A stretch of DNA of 22,230 bases from Propionivibrio sp. (GCA_003249625.1 QKII01000300.1:1-22230), one strand, 5' to 3'. Numbered from the stretch's first letter, positions 7,893-16,401 are shown. Made by a program: numbers and translations. The notes: generated by a model from the letters alone, not told the origin.

Positions 7893-8215
7893 CAGAAGGG
7901 AAGCTTCATCCCTGCGGGCAGGTTCATTCCGGCTGTGAATCCCGCCATGCGTTCACGCGTCACCTCGTCGACACGACGCATCGCGTCATTAACCGCCGCC
8001 GCCACCAGATCCTCCAGCATTTCCTTGTCGTCCATCACCGAATCGTCAATGCTTACGCGACGCACGTCATGCGCACAGGTCATCGTTACTTTCACCATCC
8101 CGGCGCCGGATTGCCCTTCTACTTCAACCTGCGCGAGCTGCTCCTGTGCCTTCTTCATGTTTTCCTGCATCATTTGCGCCTGCTTCATCAGGCCGGCGAT
8201 TCCGCCTTTCATCAT
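7892..8215 (-). CDS. ybaB: YbaB/EbfC family nucleoid-associated protein
   Basis: 107 residues, normal for the family. YbaB/EbfC proteins are small dimeric DNA-binding proteins that coat the nucleoid and have tweezer-like dimers. The N-terminus is Met-, Gln- and Lys-rich with a long helix ([20 protein letters not shown]), followed by a strand segment around residues 28-48 and the conserved [20 protein letters not shown] helix. Placement between dnaX and recR is the standard order. The stop overlaps the recR start by one base, and the dnaX stop lies 27 bp upstream. Confidence 0.95.
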   Translation of the reverse strand: MMKGGIAGLMKQAQMMQENMKKAQEQLAQVEVEGQSGAGMVKVTMTCAHDVRRVSIDDSVMDDKEMLEDLVAAAVNDAMRRVDEVTRERMAGFTAGMNLPAGMKLPF

Positions 8216-8242
8216 GGTACGTGCCTCAATAAGTGTGGGTAA

Positions 8243-9955
8243 TTAAACGGGTTTGATCGATGATTCGATCAGCGTGGCATCAAAAACATCTATCACCTCG
8301 CGAACGAATTCGTCCTGCTCGACCGATGCCACAGCCTGCTCCTGGCGCTCCTGGCGATGCCGCTGAGCGACTGCTGCCGGCGTATCGCCAACAACGTCAT
8401 CAAGTTCGATCGCCACGTTGACCGGACGACCGAGGTAGTCCGACAGCACCTGCTGCAACTTGTCTTGTGCGGACTTCATCTGCAGGTGGCGATGCGTGGT
8501 AGAGAGACGGAGGAAGACGCGATGGCCCTCGATCCTCCGCAGTTCGCAATGCTGTGCCAACTCGCGAGCCATTCCTCCGAGCTTGAGCGAGGACAGAGTT
8601 GCGTGCCAATCGAGCGGACCATTTTCAGACGACGAGACCGGTGGAACTTTCATCGTTTCTGGTGGCACTTCAGCCGCAACCGAAGGCTCGATCGCAGAGC
8701 GCTCCGGGACATGCACTTCCGCGACTTGAGCAGGAGCCGCTGAGAGATCGGGCGCTGCCTTTTCCGTGGCCGGAGTAACCGACTCGACCGGGGCCTTGGG
8801 CGCTGCGCGCGACACCGGCTGCGTAATAGCGTATTTCGCCGCCCTTTCCTGCACCGCGAAATCGCCCGGCACTGCCGGACGGAACGCATGCAGACGCAAA
8901 AGCGTCATCACAAAGCCATCACGGTCATCGGGAGCGAGGTGCAGTTCGCTTCGTCCCTGAACAGCGATCTGATAGGCCAACTGTACGTATTGCGGATCGA
9001 GTCGCTCGGCAAAACCCAAAATCCGACCACGCTCGGGGAGATCATCTGCGACGGTCTGCGGGGCGAACTGGGCAACCTGAATCCGGGTCATCAGGCCAGC
9101 GAGTTCCTGCAACGCCACGGCGAATGACAGACTTCGCGTCGACATGTCATCCACCACGCGAAGCATTGCGGTTACATCCACCGCCAGCAGCGCATCAAGA
9201 ATCGAGAAAAGGTAATCGAGGTCGACCGTCCCCAGCATGTCGCGCACCTGAGCCTCTTCGACTTTGCCCGCGCCATGGGCGATGGCCTGATCGAGCAGGG
9301 ACAAGGCATCGCGCATGCTCCCCGCCGCGGAACGCGACAGCAGAGCCAGCGCGCCCGGTTGCGCATCGATCGCCTCAACGTCGAGAATGTGCTTGAGATG
9401 AGTGGCGATCAACTGCGGCGTCATCTGCTTCAGGTTGAACTGCAGGCAACGCGACAGCACGGTAACCGGAATTTTTTGCGGATCTGTCGTCGCCAGGATG
9501 AATTTCACGTGCTCCGGCGGCTCTTCGAGCGTCTTCAACATCGCGTTGAATGCCGAATTCGAGAGCATGTGCACTTCGTCGATGACGTATACCTTGAAGC
9601 GCCCGCGCGTCGGCGCATAAACCGCGTTCTCAAGCAACTGGCGCATCTCGTCGACCTTGGTGTTGGTCGCCGCGTCAACTTCGAGGAGGTCGACAAAGCG
9701 CCCCGCATCAATTTCGGTACAGGCCGAACAGACCCCACAAGGCGTGGCCGTTATTCCGCTTTCACAGTTGAACGACTTGGCCAGGATACGGGCGAGTGTC
9801 GTCTTGCCGACCCCGCGCGTTCCGGTAAACAGATAGGCATGATGCAGCCGCTGCTCGTTCAGGGCATGGGTCAACGCCTTGACCACATGTTCCTGTCCGA
9901 CCAGGCTCTCGAAAGTTTTCGGACGCCACTTGCGCGCCAGGACTTGATAGCTCAT
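8243..9955 (-). CDS. dnaX: DNA polymerase III subunits tau/gamma
   Basis: 570 residues. DnaX is the ATPase core of the clamp loader; tau also bridges the polymerase cores and the DnaB helicase. Walker A GTRGVGKT is at 45-52, zinc ligands C64, C73, C76 and C79, Walker B/DEXH DEVH at 126-129, and the sensor 1/arginine-finger SRC at 168-170. The region from about 390 to 460 is a Pro-, Ala- and Glu-rich linker, and the C-terminal 110 residues form the tau-specific part. The ATG at 9955 is chosen because MSYQVLARKWRPK is the conserved N-terminus and GGAGGGGAG precedes it. A further 20 in-frame codons upstream overlap the end of hom and are unlikely. No frameshift site for a separate gamma was recognised in the linker. 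Confidence 0.96.
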   Translation of the reverse strand: MSYQVLARKWRPKTFESLVGQEHVVKALTHALNEQRLHHAYLFTGTRGVGKTTLARILAKSFNCESGITATPCGVCSACTEIDAGRFVDLLEVDAATNTKVDEMRQLLENAVYAPTRGRFKVYVIDEVHMLSNSAFNAMLKTLEEPPEHVKFILATTDPQKIPVTVLSRCLQFNLKQMTPQLIATHLKHILDVEAIDAQPGALALLSRSAAGSMRDALSLLDQAIAHGAGKVEEAQVRDMLGTVDLDYLFSILDALLAVDVTAMLRVVDDMSTRSLSFAVALQELAGLMTRIQVAQFAPQTVADDLPERGRILGFAERLDPQYVQLAYQIAVQGRSELHLAPDDRDGFVMTLLRLHAFRPAVPGDFAVQERAAKYAITQPVSRAAPKAPVESVTPATEKAAPDLSAAPAQVAEVHVPERSAIEPSVAAEVPPETMKVPPVSSSENGPLDWHATLSSLKLGGMARELAQHCELRRIEGHRVFLRLSTTHRHLQMKSAQDKLQQVLSDYLGRPVNVAIELDDVVGDTPAAVAQRHRQERQEQAVASVEQDEFVREVIDVFDATLIESSIKPV

Positions 9956-9998
9956 CGAAGCGTCTACTCCCCTCCGGAAGCAGCGCTGGACGGTCCCG

Positions 9999-11309
9999 TC
10001 ACAGAAGCTCCTCAAGGCGCAGACGGGTCACAGCTCCCCTCACGACGGCAAGGCTCTCGACCTTGTCAATCGCTGCATCGATGTTCTTTTCGCGGGTCTT
10101 GTGCGTAAGCATGATGATATCGGTCTGCTCCTCGCCCTCGTCCGGCTCACGCTGGATCATCGCGTCGATCGAAATATGCTGGTCGGCCAGGATGCGCGTA
10201 ATATCGGCCAACACGCCAGGCCGGTCTTCCACGCGCATGCGAAGGTAATAACTCGTTTCCACCTCGGCCAGCGGCAGGATTGGCAACTCGACGATGGCAT
10301 CAGGCTGGAAGGCGAGATGCGGAACACGATGCTCGGGATCGGCAGTATGCATCCGCGCCACGTCGACGAGGTCGGCGATCACCGCCGAAGCCGTCGGCTC
10401 GGCTCCCGCGCCCTTGCCGTAGTAAAGCGTCGCGCCAACGGCATCGCCCTTGACCAGCACTGCGTTCATCGCGCCTTCGACGTTGGCAATCAAACGCTTG
10501 GCTGGAATCAACGTCGGATGAACACGCAACTCAACCCCCTCGGGAGTACGCTTGGTGATCCCCAACAGCTTGATCCGGTAGCCGAGCTGCTCGGCGTACT
10601 TGATATCGGCGGAGTCGAGTTTGCTGATCCCTTCGATGTAGGCCTTGTCGAACTGCATCGAGTTACCAAAGGCAATCGCGCTCATGATGGTCAGCTTGTG
10701 CGCTGCGTCGATCCCTTCGATATCGAAGGTCGGATCCGCTTCAGCATAACCGAGTTGTTGGGCTTCCTTGAGAACATCCGCAAACGGCAACCCCTTGCTG
10801 CGCATTTCGGAAAGGATGAAGTTGGTTGTTCCGTTGATGATCCCGGCAATCCACTCGATACGGTTTGCCGTCAGCCCCTCGCGCAACGCCTTGATAATCG
10901 GGATGCCACCGGCCACGGCGGCCTCGAACGCCACCGTAACCCCCTTTTCCTGGGCCGCTGCGAAGATCTCGTTGCCGTGCGTTGCCAACAGCGCCTTGTT
11001 GGCGGTGACCACGTGTTTGCCATTCTCGATCGCCTTGAGCACCAGATCCTTGGCCACGCCATAGCCACCAATCAACTCGATGACGATATCGACTTCGGGG
11101 TCATTCACTACGGCAAACGCGTCGTCGGTCAGCCGGCAACCATCCTCCGTCACCTTTCGCGCCAAATCGAGATTCTTGTCTGCCACCACAGTAATCTGGA
11201 TCGGCCGACCGGCACGGCGAGCGATTTCCTCGGCGTTGCGTTTGAGTACGGTAAAGGTCCCGCCACCGACAGTGCCGATGCCGAGCAGTCCAACGTTGAT
11301 CGGTTTCAT
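9999..11309 (-). CDS. hom: Homoserine dehydrogenase
   Basis: 436 residues, the monofunctional bacterial form. It reduces aspartate semialdehyde to homoserine with NAD(P)H, the branch point toward threonine and methionine. The Rossmann nucleotide site is GLLGIGTVGGG at about 7-17; the catalytic domain carries VTANKALLA, AVAGGIPII, INGTTNFIL and YAEADPTFDIEGIDAAHK. A C-terminal ACT domain (about 350-430, YYLRMRVEDRPGVLADITRILA) is expected to sense threonine. The start shares a base with the stop of the GNAT gene (TAATG). dnaX, not thrC, follows 43 bp downstream. Confidence 0.97.
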   Translation of the reverse strand: MKPINVGLLGIGTVGGGTFTVLKRNAEEIARRAGRPIQITVVADKNLDLARKVTEDGCRLTDDAFAVVNDPEVDIVIELIGGYGVAKDLVLKAIENGKHVVTANKALLATHGNEIFAAAQEKGVTVAFEAAVAGGIPIIKALREGLTANRIEWIAGIINGTTNFILSEMRSKGLPFADVLKEAQQLGYAEADPTFDIEGIDAAHKLTIMSAIAFGNSMQFDKAYIEGISKLDSADIKYAEQLGYRIKLLGITKRTPEGVELRVHPTLIPAKRLIANVEGAMNAVLVKGDAVGATLYYGKGAGAEPTASAVIADLVDVARMHTADPEHRVPHLAFQPDAIVELPILPLAEVETSYYLRMRVEDRPGVLADITRILADQHISIDAMIQREPDEGEEQTDIIMLTHKTREKNIDAAIDKVESLAVVRGAVTRLRLEELL

Positions 11310-11746
11310 TAAAGTGCCTTCTTAAAACAATACGCGGAGATATACATCCCCTCGCGAAAATAAAAACGGTGCGCCCGGGATCGCTGCACCCCGGAATCCA
11401 GAGCAAGAACATCGCAACCCAAGGCACGCGCCTTCGCTTCAAGCCAGCCGATCAACATCCGGCCCGCCCCGTGCGAACGCAGAGCCTCGTCGCTGACCAA
11501 GTCATCTACGTACAGACGACGCCCCTCGTAGGTATTCTCGATGATTCGCCAAACGGCGATTGAAATCACATCATCACCTTGAACCACTACCGCCATCCGC
11601 GCACCGCCAGAAAACACCTCCTGTAGACGCGATGCATAATCTGTCGGCAATTGCGGACGCAATTGCCGATGAACGCGCTCCGAACGCTTCAGCCAGTCCC
11701 GCTCGACGACCTCGCCCTGATCATTGGTAATCGCAATTACACGCAT
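11309..11746 (-). CDS. GNAT family N-acetyltransferase
   Basis: 145 residues from the ATG at 11746. It has the GNAT fold: a central strand region with GARMAVVVQGDDVISIAVWRI, the acetyl-CoA pyrophosphate loop in motif A (RSHGAGRMLIGWLEAKARALGC, with the R-x-x-G-x-G/A pattern) and a C-terminal ALDSGVQRSRAHRFYFREGM segment typical of small-molecule or N-terminal acetyltransferases. The substrate is not recognisable. It sits between alaA (1 nt upstream) and hom (one shared base), so all three are translated from one message. The frame continues 58 codons upstream inside alaA, but the ATG beside the alaA stop is the natural start. Confidence 0.85.
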   Translation of the reverse strand: MRVIAITNDQGEVVERDWLKRSERVHRQLRPQLPTDYASRLQEVFSGGARMAVVVQGDDVISIAVWRIIENTYEGRRLYVDDLVSDEALRSHGAGRMLIGWLEAKARALGCDVLALDSGVQRSRAHRFYFREGMYISAYCFKKAL

Positions 11747-11747
11747 G

Positions 11748-12974
11748 TCAGGCGCCGTGACGTTTGCGGTACCCCTCGAGGAATCGCCCGAGCCGGGTGA
11801 TCGCCTCCCGAAGCAGATCCTCGTGCGGAAGGAATACAAGCCGGAAGTGATCCGGATGCGGCCAGTTGAAGCCTGAGCCCTGGACCAAAAGGACACGCTG
11901 CTCACGCAAAAGTTCTGCAATGAACTCCTGATCGTCCTTGATCGGATAAACCTCGGGATCGAGCCGCGGGAACATGTAAAGGGTCGCCTTCGGCTTGACG
12001 CAACTCACTCCAGGAATACCGGTGATCAACTCGTGCGCCAGATCACGCTGGCGCGCCAGACGCCCGCCGGGCGCTACCAGGTCATTGATGCTCTGATAAC
12101 CCCCAAGCGCCGTCTGGATACCGTATTGTCCAGGCACGTTCGCACATAACCGCATCGAAGCGAGCATATCCAACCCCTCGATATAGTCACTCGCATCGCG
12201 CCGGTCGCCGGAAACGACCATCCAGCCTGCACGGTAGCCGCACGAACGGTAGTTCTTGGAAAGACCGTTGAAACTGATGGTAAGCACATCCTCCGACAGC
12301 GAAGCAATCGCGGTATGCGTTTCACCGTCGTAAAGAACCTTGTCGTATACCTCGTCGGCGTAGATGATCAACCCGTGCTCGCGGGCGATGGCGATGATCT
12401 CCAGCAACACGCTTTCCGGGTAAAGCGCTCCGGTCGGATTATTGGGATTGATGATGACGATGGCTCGGGTACGCGGCGTAATCTTGGCACGAATGTCCGC
12501 GAGATCCGGCAACCACTCGTTTGCCTCGTCACAAAGGTAATGCCGGGGAGTCCCACCGGAAAGGCTCACCGCCGCAGTCCAAAGCGGATAATCCGGCGCC
12601 GGCACGAGAACTTCGTCGCCGGTGTTGAGCAAGGCATTCATTGCCATGACGATCAACTCGGACACGCCATTGCCGATGTAAATATCCTCCAGGGTCACGC
12701 CCTTGATGCGCTTTTCCTGCGTGTAATGCATGACCGCCTTGCGTGCGGAAAATATCCCTTTGGAGTCGGAATAACCCGCCGCGTTCGGCAGATTGCGAAT
12801 CATGTCCAGCTGGATTTCTTCGGGCGAATCAAAACCGAATGCCGCGAGGTTGCCAATGTTCAGCTTGATAATTTTGTGACCTTCGTCCTCCATACGCTTG
12901 GCCTGCTGTAAAACAGGACCACGAATGTCATAGCAGACGTTGGCCAGTTTGTTCGACTTATACACCGGCTTCAT
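11748..12974 (-). CDS. alaA: Alanine transaminase AlaA (class I/II PLP aminotransferase)
   Basis: 408 residues, matching E. coli AlaA (about 405) along its length from SNKLANVCYDIRGPVL to the end. It transfers the amino group between glutamate and pyruvate to make alanine. PLP-binding features are NPNNPTG (176-182), YADEVYD (205-211) and the Schiff-base lysine K240 in FNGLSKNYR. The ATG at 12974 has a good ribosome binding site (AAGGGG, 7 nt away); the frame is open 34 codons further upstream without similarity. The normally conserved NxGNPAPFG segment reads NIGNLAAFG here. It is the first gene of a run with the GNAT gene and hom. Confidence 0.93.
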   Translation of the reverse strand: MKPVYKSNKLANVCYDIRGPVLQQAKRMEDEGHKIIKLNIGNLAAFGFDSPEEIQLDMIRNLPNAAGYSDSKGIFSARKAVMHYTQEKRIKGVTLEDIYIGNGVSELIVMAMNALLNTGDEVLVPAPDYPLWTAAVSLSGGTPRHYLCDEANEWLPDLADIRAKITPRTRAIVIINPNNPTGALYPESVLLEIIAIAREHGLIIYADEVYDKVLYDGETHTAIASLSEDVLTISFNGLSKNYRSCGYRAGWMVVSGDRRDASDYIEGLDMLASMRLCANVPGQYGIQTALGGYQSINDLVAPGGRLARQRDLAHELITGIPGVSCVKPKATLYMFPRLDPEVYPIKDDQEFIAELLREQRVLLVQGSGFNWPHPDHFRLVFLPHEDLLREAITRLGRFLEGYRKRHGA

Positions 12975-13078
12975 GGCACACCCCTTCAATGATCGAGCGC
13001 CTCGCGACCATTCGCCGGAACACGCAACACGCGCTTCAATTGAAGAACGTACTTGCCTGCGAACATCGATCAGCAAAA

Positions 13079-13086
13079 GTTATAAT
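13079..13086. promoter_or_regulatory. Overlapping divergent -10 boxes between alaA and the Mth938-like gene
   Basis: Plus-strand TATAAT at 13081-13086 lies 30 bp before the Mth938-like start. The same bases read on the minus strand give TATAAC (13079-13084), about 105 bp before alaA. Neither side has a strong -35 hexamer. The plus-strand box is the better supported. Confidence 0.45.
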
Positions 13087-13116
13087 CCTACTTTATCACC
13101 TTGAACACCGCAATTT

Positions 13117-13488
13117 ATGAAGCTGCAACTGGTTCAGGCACAGGGTTTGAACGTGGTCACCGCCTATGGTGACGACTACGTGAGCGTCAATTCCATCAGG
13201 CACAGTTCCAACCTGATCATTCTCCCGTCACGCATCATCGAAAACTGGACCGCATCGGGTTTCGATGATCTCGCGCTCGACGATTTTGCCCTCCTGGCAG
13301 ACCTCGAGTCCGAGATCCTGCTGCTCGGAACGGGAAAGCAGCTCCGCTTTCCACGCCCGGAACTCCTTCAGCCGCTCATCGGGGTAAACAAGGGTCTTGA
13401 AGTAATGGACCTGCAAGCAGCCTGCCGCACCTTCAACGTTCTGGCGGGAGAAGGCAGAAGTGTCGCTGCAGCATTGATTTTCTCCTGA
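13117..13488 (+). CDS. Mth938-like domain protein (DUF498)
   Basis: 123 residues, a full-length Mth938-like domain. This family covers bacterial and archaeal proteins of unknown function and is related to the mitochondrial complex I assembly factor NDUFAF3. Recognisable parts are the SVNSIRHSSNLIILPSRII segment and ILLLGTGKQLRFP (about 69-81), followed by GLEVMDLQAACRTFNVLAGEGRSVAAALI, which are family hallmarks. There is no strong ribosome binding site before the ATG. The gene lies 53 bp upstream of arnD on the same strand. Its role here is unknown; no complex I gene is nearby. Confidence 0.88.
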   Translation: MKLQLVQAQGLNVVTAYGDDYVSVNSIRHSSNLIILPSRIIENWTASGFDDLALDDFALLADLESEILLLGTGKQLRFPRPELLQPLIGVNKGLEVMDLQAACRTFNVLAGEGRSVAAALIFS

Positions 13489-13541
13489 GTTCCCGCCACC
13501 GGCGCGAGCCACATCCGGTACGCGCCACTCACATCACAAGA

Positions 13542-14519
13542 ATGAAACAAATAGCTCTCAAGGTCGACGTCGACACCTATCATGGGACACGAACCGGCGT
13601 TCCCCGACTGATCGACTGCTTTCGGCGCCATGGCGCACGCGCCACCTTCTTTTTCTCCTTCGGACCAGACCAATCCGGTCGTGAATCGGCACGTGAATCG
13701 CTCAAACGTTATTACAACGTAACCACACGACTCTATGGGCGCCTCTTGCCGGCTCCCAATATCGGCGGTCTTTGCCGGAACGTCATGACCGATGCGCGCG
13801 ACGCCGGATTCGAAACAGGCATCCATGCCTGGAACCGGGTACGCTGGGAAACCCCCGGTTTCGAAGCCGAACCCGCATTGGTCGAGGAAGAAATGCGCCG
13901 GGCCATCAAGTGCCACGGAGAAATCCTCTCGACACCAGCACCTGGATTCGCCGCCCCGGGTTGGCGCACAAACCGCCATGCACTGCGCCTGACGCAACGG
14001 CTCGGTTTTTCGTACGCCAGCGACTGCCGCGGAAGCCACCCTTTTCTCCCGGTCATCGACGGCGAGTTGGTCACCTGCATCCAGATACCGACCACACTTC
14101 CTACACTCGATGAAGTTATGATCCTTGATACCGGCCTTGCTTCCGAACAGGCCGCCGACAGAATTTTCCAGCTCTCACGCGCCATTCCCGGCGATCATGT
14201 CTTCACGTTACGCGCCGAACTGGAGGGTCTCCGCCTTATCGGCGCACTCGAAATCCTGTTGGATCGCTGGACGAACAGCGGGTACGAACTGGTCGCCCTG
14301 ACAGACCTGCTCACAACACTGAAACCCGAAACGCTACCGCGGTGTTCGGTCGAAACCGGAATCGTGCCAGGTCGGCCCGGCAACAGGCTCCACCGCTGTT
14401 TCAAAGACCATCGGGCTGAATCCACGATTTTTCCACCCAGAAAGGTCGCCAGCCAATGCTCGACACTATCGTTCCCGACTTTGAAACCCCGGCCACCGGC
14501 AACACTACGTTCCGTTTAA
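13542..14519 (+). CDS. ArnD-like polysaccharide deacetylase, catalytic residues altered
   Basis: 325 residues, resembling ArnD (4-deoxy-4-formamido-L-arabinose-phosphoundecaprenol deformylase, a lipid A modification enzyme of the NodB fold) over about residues 3-285. Shared segments are KVDVDTYHGTRTGVPRL (7-23), GIHAWNRVRWE (93-103), GWRTNR (140-145), SDCRGSHPF (160-168), QIPTTLPTLDEV (181-192) and ETLPRCSVETGIVPGR. However, the metal-binding HAWDH of ArnD reads HAWNR (H95, N98, R99), and the His of the later IHAEVEG-type motif is R224. Activity is therefore doubtful. No other arn gene is nearby. The last 21 codons overlap bcp, and the C-terminus runs about 35 residues beyond E. coli ArnD. 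The alignment is from memory. Confidence 0.8.
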   Translation: MKQIALKVDVDTYHGTRTGVPRLIDCFRRHGARATFFFSFGPDQSGRESARESLKRYYNVTTRLYGRLLPAPNIGGLCRNVMTDARDAGFETGIHAWNRVRWETPGFEAEPALVEEEMRRAIKCHGEILSTPAPGFAAPGWRTNRHALRLTQRLGFSYASDCRGSHPFLPVIDGELVTCIQIPTTLPTLDEVMILDTGLASEQAADRIFQLSRAIPGDHVFTLRAELEGLRLIGALEILLDRWTNSGYELVALTDLLTTLKPETLPRCSVETGIVPGRPGNRLHRCFKDHRAESTIFPPRKVASQCSTLSFPTLKPRPPATLRSV

Positions 14520-14911
14520 CGGAGCACCGCGGCAAGATCGTCGTCCTGTACTTCTACCCCAAGGACAGTACACCGGGATGTACGACCGAGGCACAGCAAT
14601 TCCGTGATCTCCACGAAAGTTTTTCCAAAGCAGGCTGTCTGATCGCCGGTATCTCGCGTGATAGCGTACGCTCGCACGAAAACTTCAAGACCAAACAGGA
14701 ACTGCCTTTTGACCTTCTCTCGGACAGTAACGAGGCGCTCTGCACGCAGTTCAGCGTAATCAAGGAGAAGAAGCTGTACGGAAAACCGGTGCGCGGAATC
14801 GAGCGCAGCACCTTCGTCATCGACCGCGAAGGCATCCTTCGTCGCGAATGGCGAGGCGTCAAGGCCGAAGGCCACGCACAGGAGGTTCTGGATTTCGTCG
14901 GAACCCTCTGA
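14456..14911 (+). CDS. bcp: Thioredoxin-dependent peroxiredoxin, BCP/PrxQ type
   Basis: 151 residues. BCP/PrxQ reduces hydrogen peroxide and organic peroxides in the cytoplasm. The peroxidatic cysteine is C42 in YPKDSTPGCTTEA; the downstream part (KLYGKPVRGIERSTFVIDREG, then GHAQEVLDFV) is typical. The resolving cysteine found five residues later in E. coli BCP is absent (Gln47), so C61 or C96 may resolve, or the enzyme may work as a 1-Cys type. The start ATG lies inside the 3' end of arnD (64-nt overlap), with AAAGG about 11 nt upstream. Its stop lies 43 bp before phoH. Confidence 0.93.
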   Translation: MLDTIVPDFETPATGNTTFRLTEHRGKIVVLYFYPKDSTPGCTTEAQQFRDLHESFSKAGCLIAGISRDSVRSHENFKTKQELPFDLLSDSNEALCTQFSVIKEKKLYGKPVRGIERSTFVIDREGILRREWRGVKAEGHAQEVLDFVGTL

Positions 14912-14954
14912 GCGCTCGACCACCAACGACACCATCTAAGGAGAGTCTTTGACC

Positions 14955-16388
14955 ATGGGCCCAAAACCAGTCGCGAAAGCCAAGACCAAGAAGCATACCA
15001 CCCGGCAAACCAAGCTCTTCGTGCTTGACACCAACGTTCTGCTGCACGATCCGACATCGGTCTATCGTTTCGAGGAGCACGACGTTTTCCTGCCAATGAA
15101 GACATTGGAGGAGCTCGACAACAACAAAAAGGGACTCTCCGACGTCTCGCGCAACGCGCGTCAGGTGACACGCACCCTGGACGACATTGTCAGCAGCCAG
15201 GAAGACAGCATCCAGAACGGGATCCCGCTGTCTGAAATGTCACACAAACTCGCCAGCGGCCGCCTGTTCCTGCAAACCGAGGCCATCGCCAATGAACTTC
15301 CCGCAGGGCTGCCGACGGCGAAGTCGGACAACCAGATTCTTGCCGTCGTCATCCACATGCAGCGTCTCAACCCGACGCGCAACGTCATCCTGGTTTCAAA
15401 GGACATCAACATGCGCATCAAGGCCCGAGCGCTCGGGCTGGAAGCGCAGGACTATTTCAACGATCGTGTGCTCGAGGATATCGACCTTCTCTACAGCGGC
15501 ATCTGCGAGCTACCCCAGGACTTCTGGGACAAGCACGGCCAGGGGATGGAATCCTGGAAACAGGAAAGCCGCACGCTGTACCGTGTCAAAGGCCCTTTAT
15601 GTTCGAAACTGGTGGTCAACGAATTCCTTTTTCAGGAAACGCCTCAACCGTTCTACGCTATCGTCCGCGAAACCGCCGGCAAAACCGTACACTTCGAGAC
15701 ACTGACCGACTATACCCACCCAAAAAACAACGTCTGGGGCATCACGGCGCGCAACCGCGAACAGAATTTCGCACTCAACCTGCTGATGGACCCGGAAATC
15801 GATTTCGTCAGTCTGCTAGGCCAGGCCGGCACAGGAAAGACGCTGCTCACACTGGCCGCCGGCCTGACCCAAGTGCTTGACAGCAAGCGCTACTCGGAAA
15901 TCATCATGACACGAGTAACCGTCCCGGTTGGCGAGGACATTGGCTTCCTGCCCGGATCGGAGGAAGAAAAAATGGGGCCGTGGATGGGGGCTCTGGAGGA
16001 CAATCTGGAAGTGCTCAACCATTCCGACGGCCACGAGGGCGGAGAATGGGGGCGCGCGGCCACGCAGGATCTGATCCGCAACCGGATCAAGATCAAGTCG
16101 CTCAACTTCATGCGCGGACGCACGTTCCTGAACAAGTTCCTGATCATCGACGAAGCGCAGAACCTCACGCCGAAGCAGATGAAGACATTGATCACGCGAG
16201 CCGGCCCTGGCACCAAGGTCGTCTGCATGGGCAACATCGCGCAAATCGACACCCCTTACCTCACCGAAGGCAGTTCCGGGCTGACGTACGTGGTCGACCG
16301 CCTGAAAGGCTGGCCACATGCCGGCCACGTCACTCTACAGCGTGGCGAGCGTTCCCGCCTCGCCGACCACGCCGCCGAGGTGTTATAG
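14955..16388 (+). CDS. PIN domain-PhoH ATPase fusion (PhoH2/YlaK type)
   Basis: 477 residues. A basic N-terminal tail (1-20) is followed by a PIN nuclease domain (about 20-155) with its acidic residues visible: D25 (VLDTNVLL), E52/E53, D125 (SDNQIL) and D150 (VSKD). A linker domain follows, then a PhoH-type P-loop ATPase (about 265-470) with Walker A GQAGTGKT (289-296) and Walker B FLIIDEAQN (395-403). Characterised PIN-PhoH proteins unwind and cut RNA. The ATG at 14955 is preferred over the in-frame TTG at 14949 because AAGGAG at 14939-14944 is too close to the TTG (4 nt) and better placed for the ATG (10 nt). A strong hairpin follows the stop. Confidence 0.92.
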   Translation: MGPKPVAKAKTKKHTTRQTKLFVLDTNVLLHDPTSVYRFEEHDVFLPMKTLEELDNNKKGLSDVSRNARQVTRTLDDIVSSQEDSIQNGIPLSEMSHKLASGRLFLQTEAIANELPAGLPTAKSDNQILAVVIHMQRLNPTRNVILVSKDINMRIKARALGLEAQDYFNDRVLEDIDLLYSGICELPQDFWDKHGQGMESWKQESRTLYRVKGPLCSKLVVNEFLFQETPQPFYAIVRETAGKTVHFETLTDYTHPKNNVWGITARNREQNFALNLLMDPEIDFVSLLGQAGTGKTLLTLAAGLTQVLDSKRYSEIIMTRVTVPVGEDIGFLPGSEEEKMGPWMGALEDNLEVLNHSDGHEGGEWGRAATQDLIRNRIKIKSLNFMRGRTFLNKFLIIDEAQNLTPKQMKTLITRAGPGTKVVCMGNIAQIDTPYLTEGSSGLTYVVDRLKGWPHAGHVTLQRGERSRLADHAAEVL

Positions 16389-16401
16389 TTTTGACCTTCA
16401 T

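Noticed and set aside
9472..9477. Six-A run in dnaX as a programmed frameshift site for gamma
   Set aside because: It falls near codon 161 inside the ATPase domain, far from where gamma would end, and is explained by the codons for Gln-Lys-Ile.
9956..10015. 20-residue N-terminal extension of dnaX
   Set aside because: It overlaps the end of hom; the conserved N-terminus MSYQVLARKWRPK and a ribosome binding site support the ATG at 9955.
10101..11312. 403-codon open frame on the plus strand
   Set aside because: Antisense shadow of hom with no recognisable domain.
13500..13525. GGCGCG/CGCGCC inverted repeat between the Mth938-like gene and arnD
   Set aside because: Six base pairs with a long loop and no T tract in a GC-rich gap; no basis for calling a terminator.
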